Below, one piece after another: positions 16,497 to 24,582 of a stretch of 64,000 nucleotides of DNA; the stretch's first letter is position 1; the number at the start of each line of letters is the position of its first letter. Source of the DNA: an uncultured Alphaproteobacteria bacterium (lineage in GTDB: Bacteria; Pseudomonadota; Alphaproteobacteria; RF32; CAG-239); NCBI GenBank assembly GCA_910584385.1, contig CAJUAK010000007.1, forward strand, positions 1-64,000. Reading direction: 5' to 3'. The translations under genes were made by a program, and so were the position numbers. The notes below the pieces were generated by a model that saw only the letters and a list, made by a program, of their open reading frames with translations, ran no database searches and was not told the origin of the DNA.

Positions 16497-16532
16497 ATAA
16501 AAAAATCCCCCGTGATAGCGGGGGATTTTTTT
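16497..16532. terminator. Bidirectional terminator
   Basis: TCCCCCG/CGGGGGA stem with A- and T-runs. It serves the minus-strand barrel gene and abuts the palindromic element. Confidence 0.8.
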
Positions 16533-16543
16533 AGGTTCATGTC

Positions 16544-17281
16544 TTAAAAGGAATATCTTACACCGATTGTAAACTCATTCAGGATATCAATATATTCTCC
16601 GCCCAGAGGTACATAACGGTACATTGCACGGAATGCCAAACGGTTCGTCAACTGAAACTGCAAGCCGACGCCGGCGCGGAATGCTCCGATATCTTCGCCA
16701 AAGTCAGCACTGTTTCCTTTGACAAAAGCCGCCGAAGAAACCTGATAAGCGTTGATATCAAAATTCGCATCAAAACTATATTGCGCATAACCGGCTGTTG
16801 CAATCAACTCCAACCTTTCGTTTAACGGCAGGAAGAACACGGCATCAATACCATAGGCTTTGTAATCCAACTCATATTCCGTCAAACCGAATCTGTCGCG
16901 CCCGGCATAGTGTTCCTGACCAACGACGCCTTTTGAAGAAAGCGCCTGCTGATAAAAAAGCTCAATGCCGATATATTTCCAGGGGCGGAAGCCCAGGTTC
17001 ACGTTCATCGAATCAAGGCTGTCGTCAAAATTGCTGGCCCTTGCCGTATAGATTTCTTCATCCGGCAGATAAAGAGGGTTGGCGATGTCAATGCTTTTAT
17101 CGGTAAAATCCAGTTTTCCCATGACGTAATCTGCACCAATGCTGAATTTTTTCAGAGGGCGCGTCTGCCGCTGGTTATATTCGGCAACAAACTGTTCGTG
17201 ATTATAGTAATTATAATCAGCCGCCGCCTCGTGGCTTAATGCGGTTAAAAACGTTCCAACAATAAGTATAAGTTTTTTCAT
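16544..17281 (-). CDS. Outer membrane beta-barrel protein (paralog 1)
   Basis: A 245-residue protein with a Sec signal (cleavage likely after the HEAAA region, about residue 21), then alternating amphipathic strands and a C-terminal aromatic strand ending in VRYSF, the outer-membrane sorting signal. It resembles eight-stranded OmpA/opacity-type barrels. The last strands (MYRYVPLGGEYIDIL) closely match those of the adjacent upstream gene, so the two are tandem paralogs 19 bp apart. AAAGGTGC is the ribosome site. Specific function unknown. Confidence 0.8.
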   Translation of the reverse strand: MKKLILIVGTFLTALSHEAAADYNYYNHEQFVAEYNQRQTRPLKKFSIGADYVMGKLDFTDKSIDIANPLYLPDEEIYTARASNFDDSLDSMNVNLGFRPWKYIGIELFYQQALSSKGVVGQEHYAGRDRFGLTEYELDYKAYGIDAVFFLPLNERLELIATAGYAQYSFDANFDINAYQVSSAAFVKGNSADFGEDIGAFRAGVGLQFQLTNRLAFRAMYRYVPLGGEYIDILNEFTIGVRYSF

Positions 17282-17300
17282 AAAAGCACCTTTTCACAAA

Positions 17301-18191
17301 TTAAAACAGAAAACGCAGCCCGACGGAAAATTCCTGTAAATCGTCAATATATTCTCCGCCCAAGGATACATAACGATACATTCCGCGCAGCGCAACGCCC
17401 TCAGCAATATTCAACTGGCCGCCGACGGCAAAACGCCAACCCGTTTTATCTTCGCTGAAATCTTGATTAAGAACTTCTTCCAGATGCCCATAATCAACTT
17501 CATAAACGCCCATCTGCAAATTATTATCAAACTTATATTGCCCAACACCGACGGATCCCAGGAAATCAAAATAAAGCGAAACCGGCAGATAAAAAACGGC
17601 ATCGACGCCATAGGCGGTAAAGCTTGTGTCATATTCATTCATCAGGTAGTAACGGCGCGTTGACGAGCTTAACGTTTTATTGTCAATGACAAAACGCTGG
17701 TTGTCTTGATATGTTTTTTGATAAAAAGCCTCTAAACCAAAATATTTATGCAGGCGCGCACCCAATACAAAAGACAGGGAATCGCTGTCATCAAAAATAT
17801 CGTCAAGATTAACGCTGACCGGCTTTTGGAAACGGATATCGTCAATCTCCCATGGTTCGGATACGGCACCCGGTTTGCTCTTTACCCAGTCGAAACCGAT
17901 ATAATATTTAAAATAGTTCACGGCCGTAAGCTTGCGGGCAATATTTTCTTTGGCTTCTTTAAACTCTTGCTTAAACCCTTTGTCATAACCGCTGTATAAG
18001 CTGTCGCAGGGGCATAAAACCGTTTTGCCCATAACGACGGAAGAGCCGTTAACCAGCTGTTCCTCCGGGTCGCAGGGACACCATTCCACATCGTATAAAT
18101 CGCCATACCGAACTTCTCTGCGTTCATCCGCGGCCGCAGAAGATGCAAAAGAAACGCCTAATATGCTTAACAATACCAATAAATTACGCAT
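17301..18191 (-). CDS. Outer membrane beta-barrel protein (paralog 2)
   Basis: A 296-residue secreted barrel with signal peptide ending near SSAAA (about residue 21). An N-terminal extension of about 60 residues containing CPCDPEE and CPCDS cysteine pairs is absent from paralog 1. The barrel part ends with MYRYVSLGGEYIDDL and a terminal RFLF. AAAGGG precedes the ATG. It is the first gene of the two-gene minus-strand unit. Cysteine pairs suggest disulfides or metal contact in the extension, which is inference. Confidence 0.8.
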   Translation of the reverse strand: MRNLLVLLSILGVSFASSAAADERREVRYGDLYDVEWCPCDPEEQLVNGSSVVMGKTVLCPCDSLYSGYDKGFKQEFKEAKENIARKLTAVNYFKYYIGFDWVKSKPGAVSEPWEIDDIRFQKPVSVNLDDIFDDSDSLSFVLGARLHKYFGLEAFYQKTYQDNQRFVIDNKTLSSSTRRYYLMNEYDTSFTAYGVDAVFYLPVSLYFDFLGSVGVGQYKFDNNLQMGVYEVDYGHLEEVLNQDFSEDKTGWRFAVGGQLNIAEGVALRGMYRYVSLGGEYIDDLQEFSVGLRFLF

Positions 18192-18260
18192 GGGTACCCT
18201 TTCAGATTATTTGCCCTAATCATAAATGAGAGAACTTAATAAAGGGTTACCGCCGCACGA

Positions 18261-18950
18261 TTATTTGCGGATTTCAAAAATTGGGAATTTTTCTTTTAAT
18301 TCTTTTATCAGCGCCGCATCATCAAAAAATTTTTCACATTCCCAATCCTGGGTCAAATCGCCAGGTACCGGACGGTATTTTTGTAAAAAATATTTCTTTA
18401 CGCCGGCTTCATGCAGAAAGTTTCCGATTTTGCGGACATCTTCGTTTTCCAAAAGCCGGGGATCACAGGTGGTGCGGCATTCAAAATCTATTCCGCTTTC
18501 CAAAAGAAGATTGAGGGATTTTTGAACATTTTCAACTTTTACCGGGCAGCCGACGGCCTGTGTATATTTATTCCAAGGCGCTTTGATATCTAATCCGACC
18601 CAATCTAAAAGCGGCAAAACTTTTTTAAGGTGTTCCGGGCGGTAGCCTCCGGTATGCAGGCCTATTTTATATCCCAGCGCCCTGACTTCCTTTACCGCGC
18701 CTTCCAAACCATCCTGAACCAAAGGATCTCCGCCGCTGAAAACAACAGCATCCAATTTGCCGCGCCTGCTCTGTAAAAACTCTATAAATTTCGGCCATAA
18801 AAATCCGCTTTCCCGATTAACTTCCTGCAACGAAGAATTATAGCAAAAAGGGCAGCGCCAAGGGCACCCCTGCATAAAAATTACCGCCGCAATCTGCCCC
18901 GGATAATCTACGAGAGAAAAATTTTCAACTCCGCCAATATTTATAGACAT
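18261..18950 (-). CDS. nrdG: Anaerobic RNR-activating radical SAM protein (NrdG2 type)
   Basis: Radical SAM activase that generates the glycyl radical on class III ribonucleotide reductase. With the ATG at 18950 (GGAGT 5 nt upstream) the product is 229 residues. The [4Fe-4S] motif is Cys29-x3-Cys33-x2-Cys36 and the N-terminus GGVENFSLVDYPG is typical of the NrdG2 subfamily. VVFSGGDPLVQ is the SAM-binding GGE-type motif. It is downstream of nrdD and the glycyl-radical ORF, but a strong terminator-like hairpin sits just ahead of its ribosome site. Confidence 0.93.
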   Translation of the reverse strand: MSINIGGVENFSLVDYPGQIAAVIFMQGCPWRCPFCYNSSLQEVNRESGFLWPKFIEFLQSRRGKLDAVVFSGGDPLVQDGLEGAVKEVRALGYKIGLHTGGYRPEHLKKVLPLLDWVGLDIKAPWNKYTQAVGCPVKVENVQKSLNLLLESGIDFECRTTCDPRLLENEDVRKIGNFLHEAGVKKYFLQKYRPVPGDLTQDWECEKFFDDAALIKELKEKFPIFEIRK

Positions 18951-18962
18951 TTTGACTCCAGA

Positions 18963-18999
18963 TAAAAAAAGCATCCGGCAGCTAAATTCTGCCGGATGC
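18963..18999 (-). terminator. Intrinsic terminator/attenuator ahead of nrdG
   Basis: Perfect 11-bp stem (18971-18981 with 18989-18999, GCATCCGGCAG/CTGCCGGATGC) followed on the minus strand by seven T. It lies between the glycyl-radical ORF and the nrdG Shine-Dalgarno, so nrdG expression would depend on read-through or its own promoter. Confidence 0.75.
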
Positions 19000-19013
19000 C
19001 CTATGGTTAAAAA

Positions 19014-19214
19014 TTATTCAGCAGCAATATCATAAGCTTCCATATTTACAACCGCTTTGCTTTCGCAGAAGCATTTGCGTGTGTAAAACTCGGACTTCTT
19101 GCCAACATTAAATTCAGAGACCGGACGGAAATAGCCCATTACTCTTGTCCATACTTCGCAAGGCTGTCTTTCTTCATCGTTTAATTTGATATCTTCAAAA
19201 TTAATTGTGTTCAT
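19014..19214 (-). CDS. Separate glycyl-radical domain of class III RNR
   Basis: A 66-residue protein whose centre, CEVWTRVMGYFRPVSEFNVGKK, is written here only as its key parts: RVMGY with Gly27 as the predicted glycyl-radical residue, then RPV and NVGKK.. EF..RK. In most NrdD proteins these residues form the extreme C-terminus, right after the zinc site. Here they sit on their own ORF with its own ATG and GGAG ribosome site, 34 bp after the nrdD stop. It must dock into the NrdD barrel for catalysis if functional, analogous in principle to YfiD and pyruvate formate-lyase. Confidence 0.85.
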   Translation of the reverse strand: MNTINFEDIKLNDEERQPCEVWTRVMGYFRPVSEFNVGKKSEFYTRKCFCESKAVVNMEAYDIAAE

Positions 19215-19248
19215 AATATTTTCTCCAAGTTTCGTATTGTGTTATTAA

Positions 19249-21303
19249 TTAAGCAACGTCTTTTCTTGAGGCTGCCAGTCTCTTCTCTGCCTTCTTTTCT
19301 TCATCGCAAATCGGGCAGAATTTATGTTCTCCGGAAATATATCCATGCTTTGGGCAAATGGAAAAAGTCGGAGTGATGGTAATGTATGGCAAGCGGTAAT
19401 TCGTCAACACGCGTTTTACGATATCTCTGCAAACGGATGCTGAAGAAATTCTCTGCCCCATGTAAAGGTGCAGAACCGTACCGCCGGTGTATTTGGTTTG
19501 CAGCGTGGACTGCAATTCCAAAGCTTCGAACGGGTCATCCGTATAACCAACCGGCAATTGAGAAGAGTTTGTATAAAACGGATTCTCTTTTGTACCGGCC
19601 TGGATAATGCCCGGATAACGCTTCTTGTCTTCCCTGGCAAAACGGGTGGTAGCACCTTCTGCCGGAGTAGCTTCAAGATTGTACATATGGCCTGTCTGTT
19701 CTTGAATTTTTACCAAACGGGCACGAATATGGTCTAAGAATTTAACCGCAAATTCTTGTCCCCAATTGTCGGCAATGCTGTGTTCGTCATTTGTGAAATT
19801 GCGAATCATTTCATTAATGCCGTTTACGCCAATTGTAGAGAAGTGGTTGCGGAGCGTTCCCAAATAACGTTTTGTGAAGGGGAACAAACCATTGTCAATT
19901 AACCTTTGAATTACTTTGCGCTTAATTTCCAAAGATGTTTGGGCGATGTCCATCAACTCATCCAAACGGGCAAACAATGCCGTTTCGTTTCCTTTATAAA
20001 CATAACCCAGGCGGGCGCAGTTAAAGGTAACAACACCGATTGAACCTGTCTGCTCAGCAGAACCGAACAAGCCGTTTCCTTTGGCAAGAAGTTCGCGCAA
20101 GTCTAACTGCAGACGGCAGCACATGGAACGAATCTGACCGGGTTTCAAAACAGAATTGATGAAGTTTTGGAAATAAGGCAAGCCATATTTTGCCGTCATT
20201 TCAAACAACAATTCAGTGTTTTCATCTTCCCAGGGGAAATCCGGCGTCATATTATATGTCGGAATCGGGAATGTGAACGGACGGCCTTTGGTATCACCGC
20301 GCATCATAACCGTGATATAAGCCTTATTAATCATATGCATTTCTTTGGTCAAATCGCCATAAGTGAAGTCTTGTTCCTCACCGGCAATCAAAGGATGCTT
20401 ATCGCGCAAATCTTCGGGGCATACCCAGTCAAAAGTGAAGTTTGTAAAGGGCGTTTGAGATCCCCAGCGTGAAGGAACATTCAAATTATAGATGAGTTCC
20501 TGGAAGCTTTGTTCAACTTCTTCATAAGACAAATTGTCTTTGCGGATGTAAGGGGCAAGGTAAGTATCTACTGAAGAGAAAGCCTGAGCACCCGCCCATT
20601 CGTTTTGCAGCGTGCCCATAAAGTTAACCATCTGGCCGACAGCAGAAGACAAATGCTTTGGCGCGCCGGCTTCAGCTTTTCCGGGAACACCGTTAAAGCC
20701 TTCGTGCAACAGATTCTTTAATGACCAACCGGCACAATAAGCGGCCAACATGTCCAAATCGTGAATATGGATATCGCCGTTACGGTGGGCTTCGCCGACC
20801 TCAGAAGGATAAACGTGGCTTAACCAATAGTTTGCCATAACTTTTCCGGCAACGTTCAGAATCAATCCGCCGTTGGAGTATCCTTGGTTGGCATTGGCAT
20901 TGACACGCCAGTCAAGCCTCTCCAGATATTCATTGATAGAACTTTCAACATCAACCATTACCTTATGGTCTTTACGGGAACGTTCACGCTGGTCGCGATA
21001 CAAGATGTATGCCTTTGCCGTGTTGAAATAGTTTGAAGAGATTAAGACCTGTTCTACAATATCTTGGATATTTTCAATAGAAGGAAGAGATTCCGCATAT
21101 TTATGTTTTAATACTTTCAACACCTGGGCCGTCAGGAGCCAGCTTTCCTGCTCGCTGAACTCGCCGGTAGAAGCGCCGGCTTTATTAATAGCGTTAAAAA
21201 TTTTATTGCTGTCAAACGGTGCTAATGTACCATCTCTTTTGGTTACATTATCGACGGGGAGCTTTTCATTCGCTACCTGCGGCATTTCATAAGTGTTGGT
21301 CAT
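19249..21303 (-). CDS. nrdD: Class III ribonucleotide reductase large polypeptide, lacking glycyl-radical tail
   Basis: Oxygen-sensitive reductase making deoxynucleotides anaerobically. N-terminal ATP-cone allosteric domain is about residues 15-105 (VTKRDGTLAPFD...). The ten-stranded barrel includes SMCCRLQ and FNCARLGY cysteine segments. The C-terminus has the zinc site (Cys650, His653, Cys663, Cys666: CPKHGY...CPIC) and then ends in a short basic tail. The RVxGY glycyl-radical segment expected next is missing and is encoded by the following ORF. AGAGAG precedes the ATG. The promoter overlaps an NrdR box. Confidence 0.95.
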   Translation of the reverse strand: MTNTYEMPQVANEKLPVDNVTKRDGTLAPFDSNKIFNAINKAGASTGEFSEQESWLLTAQVLKVLKHKYAESLPSIENIQDIVEQVLISSNYFNTAKAYILYRDQRERSRKDHKVMVDVESSINEYLERLDWRVNANANQGYSNGGLILNVAGKVMANYWLSHVYPSEVGEAHRNGDIHIHDLDMLAAYCAGWSLKNLLHEGFNGVPGKAEAGAPKHLSSAVGQMVNFMGTLQNEWAGAQAFSSVDTYLAPYIRKDNLSYEEVEQSFQELIYNLNVPSRWGSQTPFTNFTFDWVCPEDLRDKHPLIAGEEQDFTYGDLTKEMHMINKAYITVMMRGDTKGRPFTFPIPTYNMTPDFPWEDENTELLFEMTAKYGLPYFQNFINSVLKPGQIRSMCCRLQLDLRELLAKGNGLFGSAEQTGSIGVVTFNCARLGYVYKGNETALFARLDELMDIAQTSLEIKRKVIQRLIDNGLFPFTKRYLGTLRNHFSTIGVNGINEMIRNFTNDEHSIADNWGQEFAVKFLDHIRARLVKIQEQTGHMYNLEATPAEGATTRFAREDKKRYPGIIQAGTKENPFYTNSSQLPVGYTDDPFEALELQSTLQTKYTGGTVLHLYMGQRISSASVCRDIVKRVLTNYRLPYITITPTFSICPKHGYISGEHKFCPICDEEKKAEKRLAASRKDVA

Positions 21304-21348
21304 CTCTCTAAAACATTCCTTTTTATTTATTTGTCGTTTGTATTATCT

Positions 21349-21377
21349 ATTGTACCTCGCTGGTACTAAACATACAA
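21349..21377 (-). promoter_or_regulatory. Promoter of nrdD
   Basis: Minus-strand TTGTAT (21372-21377), 17-bp spacer and TACAAT (21349-21354). The -35 lies inside NrdR box 1. A GTACC/GGTAC inverted repeat (21352-21366) overlaps the -10 and spacer and may be another operator. Confidence 0.6.
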
Positions 21378-21387
21378 TATATAGTAT
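21372..21387. promoter_or_regulatory. NrdR box 1
   Basis: Reads ATACTATATATTGTAT on the minus strand, matching the NrdR consensus (core CwATATATwG) at about 14 of 16 positions. It covers the -35 of nrdD. NrdR is the ATP/dATP-sensing repressor of RNR operons. Confidence 0.75.
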
Positions 21388-21402
21388 TAACGCAAAGTAA
21401 AT

Positions 21403-21418
21403 AATCAATATATTGTAT
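21403..21418. promoter_or_regulatory. NrdR box 2
   Basis: Core CAATATATTG (21406-21415) is palindromic and fits the NrdR core. Its centre is 31 bp from that of box 1, three helical turns, the usual arrangement for paired NrdR boxes. Confidence 0.75.
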
Positions 21419-21576
21419 CCACATTTTTTTAATATCTAAAATTATTTTTTTGGCGCGCAGGCCTTGATGCCCTTAATATTGCGTGAAGTTTTCCCCTAAA
21501 ACAATAGCGAAAAAATTTAAAATCCGTATTGACAAGCCTATCCCATTATAAATGCGTCAAAAAAATTTTTGAGCTG

Positions 21577-21656
21577 CGTGGATAAAATCTTTAATAAAAA
21601 ATTTTTATTAAAAATCAATGATATAGCTTTTAAAATTATCCCCAAAATCATCCACA
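21577..21656. promoter_or_regulatory. Cluster of DnaA-box-like sites with AT-rich palindrome
   Basis: Three 9-mers each differ by one base from TTATCCACA: 21577-21585 (minus, TTATCCACG), 21636-21644 (TTATCCCCA) and 21648-21656 (TCATCCACA). Between the first and second lies a very AT-rich stretch with a perfect 11-bp inverted repeat (21590-21612). It may be a replication origin, a DnaA-titration site, or a DnaA-dependent control site for nrdD. The rest of the gap 21304-21733 holds the nrdD promoter, NrdR boxes and a terminator. Confidence 0.45.
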
Positions 21657-21689
21657 GGCCGCCACAAAAATGCCACTTCAAAGACTCGT

Positions 21690-21716
21690 AAAAAAAGGCG
21701 CTTAGAGCGCCTTTTT
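21690..21716. terminator. Terminator after TolC-like gene
   Basis: AAAAAAAGGCGC-TTAGA-GCGCCTTTTT hairpin, downstream of the minus-strand TolC-like gene. Confidence 0.75.
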
Positions 21717-21733
21717 CGATTTTTGCGACGGGA

Positions 21734-23629
21734 CTACCTTTTTACAGAAGTCTCGACTTCCTCGCCGATTATCGCCTCTTCGATATATTCATCCGTGCAT
21801 TGGGCGCCCAAACAACGCTTCAGAACCGTCGCTTTGCGGCCCGGCGTCAGCCCCATCAGCTCGACAGACGGAACATAGACATCAACGATTTTTATATTAA
21901 AGGTGAAGTAAGCGACGGAACCGCCTTCATCGCTGACATAAACCTTGACCGTCATATCACCAATATTGGAAGGCATGGCCGTTCCATAAAAACGGCGGCG
22001 CTTAGCATCAAAATGCAGCCAGTCCGGAAGCGGCGAATCGTCTATCAGTCCGGCACGCATCGTTACTTTTCCCGTAAAGTCCATTTGTTTTAAGATGCTT
22101 TCGGGAATCGTTATATCCAACCCCTGCCCGGTTTCCAAGGTTACGTCAGAAACATATTTTTCCGCAGACATTTTTACAGGCGGGCGCTTTACGGGAACGT
22201 CCAAAAGATATGGGCGGTTATCCGGCATAAACTGCCCTTTGCGCCATTTTTCCAATTCTCCGCGCAGGTAAAAAGCTATCTTAGACGGTTTTTCGCTCAA
22301 CATATAATAAGGAATCGCGTCCAGCCCCAAAGCCGCATACAAATTGCCAAGAGAATCCTGCAAATTGACATAGGCTTCCATCGCGTTAACTTCGTCTTCG
22401 ATTGCCCGAGCGGATTCCAAATGGCTTTTTTCATCTTTGCTGCCGGAAGAGATTGTCGTGTCTTCGGCGATATCTTCCGAAACATTAGCGATTTCTCCGG
22501 ATATCTGGTAATCTTCATAAGCAGACTGGTATCTCGCCCAAGCGACATAAACCTGCGTCAGAATAAGGTTTGTCATCCTTTCCCGGCGCAGCGTTTCCAA
22601 TTCATGCTCAGAAGGATTGCCGGCGTTTTCAAAAACCTGCATGCCGACATCCCTGGCTTTTTGCGCCCAGAGGCGGTTATATCTGTCGCGATTGCTTTGG
22701 TATGCTTTTTCCCCGGGGTTGTCCAGCACTTTAAAATTCGCCTTAATTTCTTCCACCGAGGTTGTTATGTCGCGCATCCGCAATTCGGGACGGTTTGTCA
22801 ACGCGAGCCATTCCATTTCCGACAGGCTGCTCTTAATTTCAGGCAGGACAAAATTTCCATATTCCGCGCCGACTAATTTATATTGCGTGGACGGGTGGAA
22901 TCCCATTAAAGAAGCCAAGCGCACTTCCGCATTTTCCAAATCGCGCTTGGAATCCGAAAGTTTCTTAACCATCTCCATGTATTTGCGCTTCTTGACCAAA
23001 TCGCCCATTTCCGAGCTGCGCCCTTCCGCAGCCAGTTCATTGCTTTTGGCGTTCATTTCATCGACTTCCAGCGTCAGGTATTCAATCATATCGTCAACCA
23101 CAGGGAGTATTTTTTGAGCCGTCAGGGTTTTCCAATATAAATATCTGGTTTCCTGCATTAAGTTATGAATTACTTTGCGGCTTTGCTCATAAGCCAAATT
23201 GGCACTGTAAACGCTGTCCTGGCTCTGGTAATAAACCGTTCCGACATCAAGAAGATTCCATGCCAGTTTCAATTCAGAATCCACATCCTTGCCGTTTGTC
23301 GCGTTTACGTAGCCCGCCGCCGAAAAAATTTCCGGCAAACGGTTTTGTGATGCGCCGCCAACTTCCAAAAGGCTTTGTTCATAACTGACCGCCCGGCGGG
23401 TATAGTTATATTTTAATGCCAGGGCAAAAGCCATGTACATATCTATCGGCTTTTCAATTTTGCGCGGCGTGGAAGCATACATGTTTTGCATATCCGCATC
23501 AACGCGCATTGCCCTTTCCCAATCCGTATATGCCGCCGGCGCAGGAACCCTGCGGGACGTATAGTTTTCCGATTGGCAGGAAGCTAAAAGCACGCTGCCC
23601 AGCAGGAGCGTCAAAATCTGTTTGCACAT
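21734..23629 (-). CDS. TolC-family outer-membrane lipoprotein with cadherin/Ig-like C-terminal domain
   Basis: A 631-residue lipoprotein (lipobox LLAS-Cys18). Residues about 60-440 are mainly long helices with an EMNAKSNELAAEGRSS... pattern and repeated two-helix units typical of TolC-type outer-membrane efflux proteins, although barrel strands are hard to see by eye. The C-terminal part (about 510-600) reads LPDWLHFDAKRRRFYGTA followed by VYVSDEGGSVAYFTFNI, the signature of He-PIG/dystroglycan-type cadherin-like modules. That combination is unusual. No inner-membrane pump or adaptor gene is adjacent; a VirB8-like gene is divergent from it. Confidence 0.7.
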   Translation of the reverse strand: MCKQILTLLLGSVLLASCQSENYTSRRVPAPAAYTDWERAMRVDADMQNMYASTPRKIEKPIDMYMAFALALKYNYTRRAVSYEQSLLEVGGASQNRLPEIFSAAGYVNATNGKDVDSELKLAWNLLDVGTVYYQSQDSVYSANLAYEQSRKVIHNLMQETRYLYWKTLTAQKILPVVDDMIEYLTLEVDEMNAKSNELAAEGRSSEMGDLVKKRKYMEMVKKLSDSKRDLENAEVRLASLMGFHPSTQYKLVGAEYGNFVLPEIKSSLSEMEWLALTNRPELRMRDITTSVEEIKANFKVLDNPGEKAYQSNRDRYNRLWAQKARDVGMQVFENAGNPSEHELETLRRERMTNLILTQVYVAWARYQSAYEDYQISGEIANVSEDIAEDTTISSGSKDEKSHLESARAIEDEVNAMEAYVNLQDSLGNLYAALGLDAIPYYMLSEKPSKIAFYLRGELEKWRKGQFMPDNRPYLLDVPVKRPPVKMSAEKYVSDVTLETGQGLDITIPESILKQMDFTGKVTMRAGLIDDSPLPDWLHFDAKRRRFYGTAMPSNIGDMTVKVYVSDEGGSVAYFTFNIKIVDVYVPSVELMGLTPGRKATVLKRCLGAQCTDEYIEEAIIGEEVETSVKR

Positions 23630-23764
23630 GGCTAAAACCCTTAAGTTAAACTTTTCCTTTAGGTTAAATTATATCAATATTTTTGATAAGCATAGTATTT
23701 ATTTGCTTTTATCCAACTTTCATGTATAAAATATCTTATAAACTGATTTTGGCAGGATGGAAAA

Positions 23765-24541
23765 ATGATAGAAATTTTTCATACTATTTTTAAATATAAG
23801 GAAAAAGAAAGCCCCGATGTTTTAGGAAAATATCCCGAGCGCGTGCATGTCAACGCCATGCCCGAGCGCCGCTATTTGTGGGCTTCCCGCTTGTTGGTTA
23901 TTTTATCCTGCCTCAGCATCAGCCTTTCGATGATGCTGGCTTCGGCGATTTATGTCATGCTTCCCCAGCGAACGGCTCGTCCGAGACTGCTTCATGAAAA
24001 CAAAGATTTCAGCATTCTTGAGCTGACGCAGCGCGATGAAAAGAGCATTGCCGTGGAAGATTTAATCGCGGAACAATTCATTCAGCAGTATATCCTTCTC
24101 CGCCACGTTATCAGCAATGACTACGATGAAATCGTCAACCGGTGGAAACGCGGTTCCGCACTTTACTGGCTCTCTTCCCGCAATGTTTTTATGAATTTTG
24201 AAAACAGCGATGTCAAATACAACCTCATGCAATTCCGGCAAAGTTCCATGACCCGGATGGTTTCCGTACAATGGGTACGCCCGCTGACAAAGGGGTTGTG
24301 GCAGGCGCAATTTACCACGCTGGACTATTATCCCGGCAACGAAGAGCCGCAGTTGAATATCTGGCGCGCCTATCTGCGTGTCGTCTTCACGGAAATCCCG
24401 TTCAGAAGCCGGGATGACCGGACAAAAAACCCCTTTGGATTTATGGTCCTTAACTATTCTCTCGCTTATGTCGGCGCGCCGTCCAATGTTCAGGAATATT
24501 TAAAAGAAATGGAAAATCTGGGCGGTACGGTTTCATTCTAA
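23765..24541 (+). CDS. VirB8-like type IV secretion inner-membrane protein
   Basis: A 258-residue bitopic membrane protein: cytoplasmic N-terminus of about 40 residues, one transmembrane segment (about 41-66), then a periplasmic NTF2-like domain. The end of the domain (RTKNPFGFMVLNYSLAYVG) matches the conserved NP.GF.V..Y pattern of VirB8/TraM-type proteins, which nucleate the T4SS core. AGGATGG precedes the ATG. No other VirB component is in the window, so it is an orphan here. Expressed alone and followed by a terminator. Confidence 0.65.
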   Translation: MIEIFHTIFKYKEKESPDVLGKYPERVHVNAMPERRYLWASRLLVILSCLSISLSMMLASAIYVMLPQRTARPRLLHENKDFSILELTQRDEKSIAVEDLIAEQFIQQYILLRHVISNDYDEIVNRWKRGSALYWLSSRNVFMNFENSDVKYNLMQFRQSSMTRMVSVQWVRPLTKGLWQAQFTTLDYYPGNEEPQLNIWRAYLRVVFTEIPFRSRDDRTKNPFGFMVLNYSLAYVGAPSNVQEYLKEMENLGGTVSF

Positions 24542-24569
24542 AAAAAAGCCCGGGTTCCGGGCTTTTTTT
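24541..24569. terminator. Bidirectional terminator
   Basis: AAAAAAAGCCCGG/CCGGGCTTTTTTT hairpin between the convergent VirB8-like and pepF genes. Confidence 0.85.
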
Positions 24570-24582
24570 ATTTTTTCTTTTG

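Noticed and set aside
21529..21552. Plus-strand promoter with a perfect TTGACA
   Set aside because: The only TATAAA-like -10 is 12 bp away and no plus-strand gene follows for more than 2 kb.
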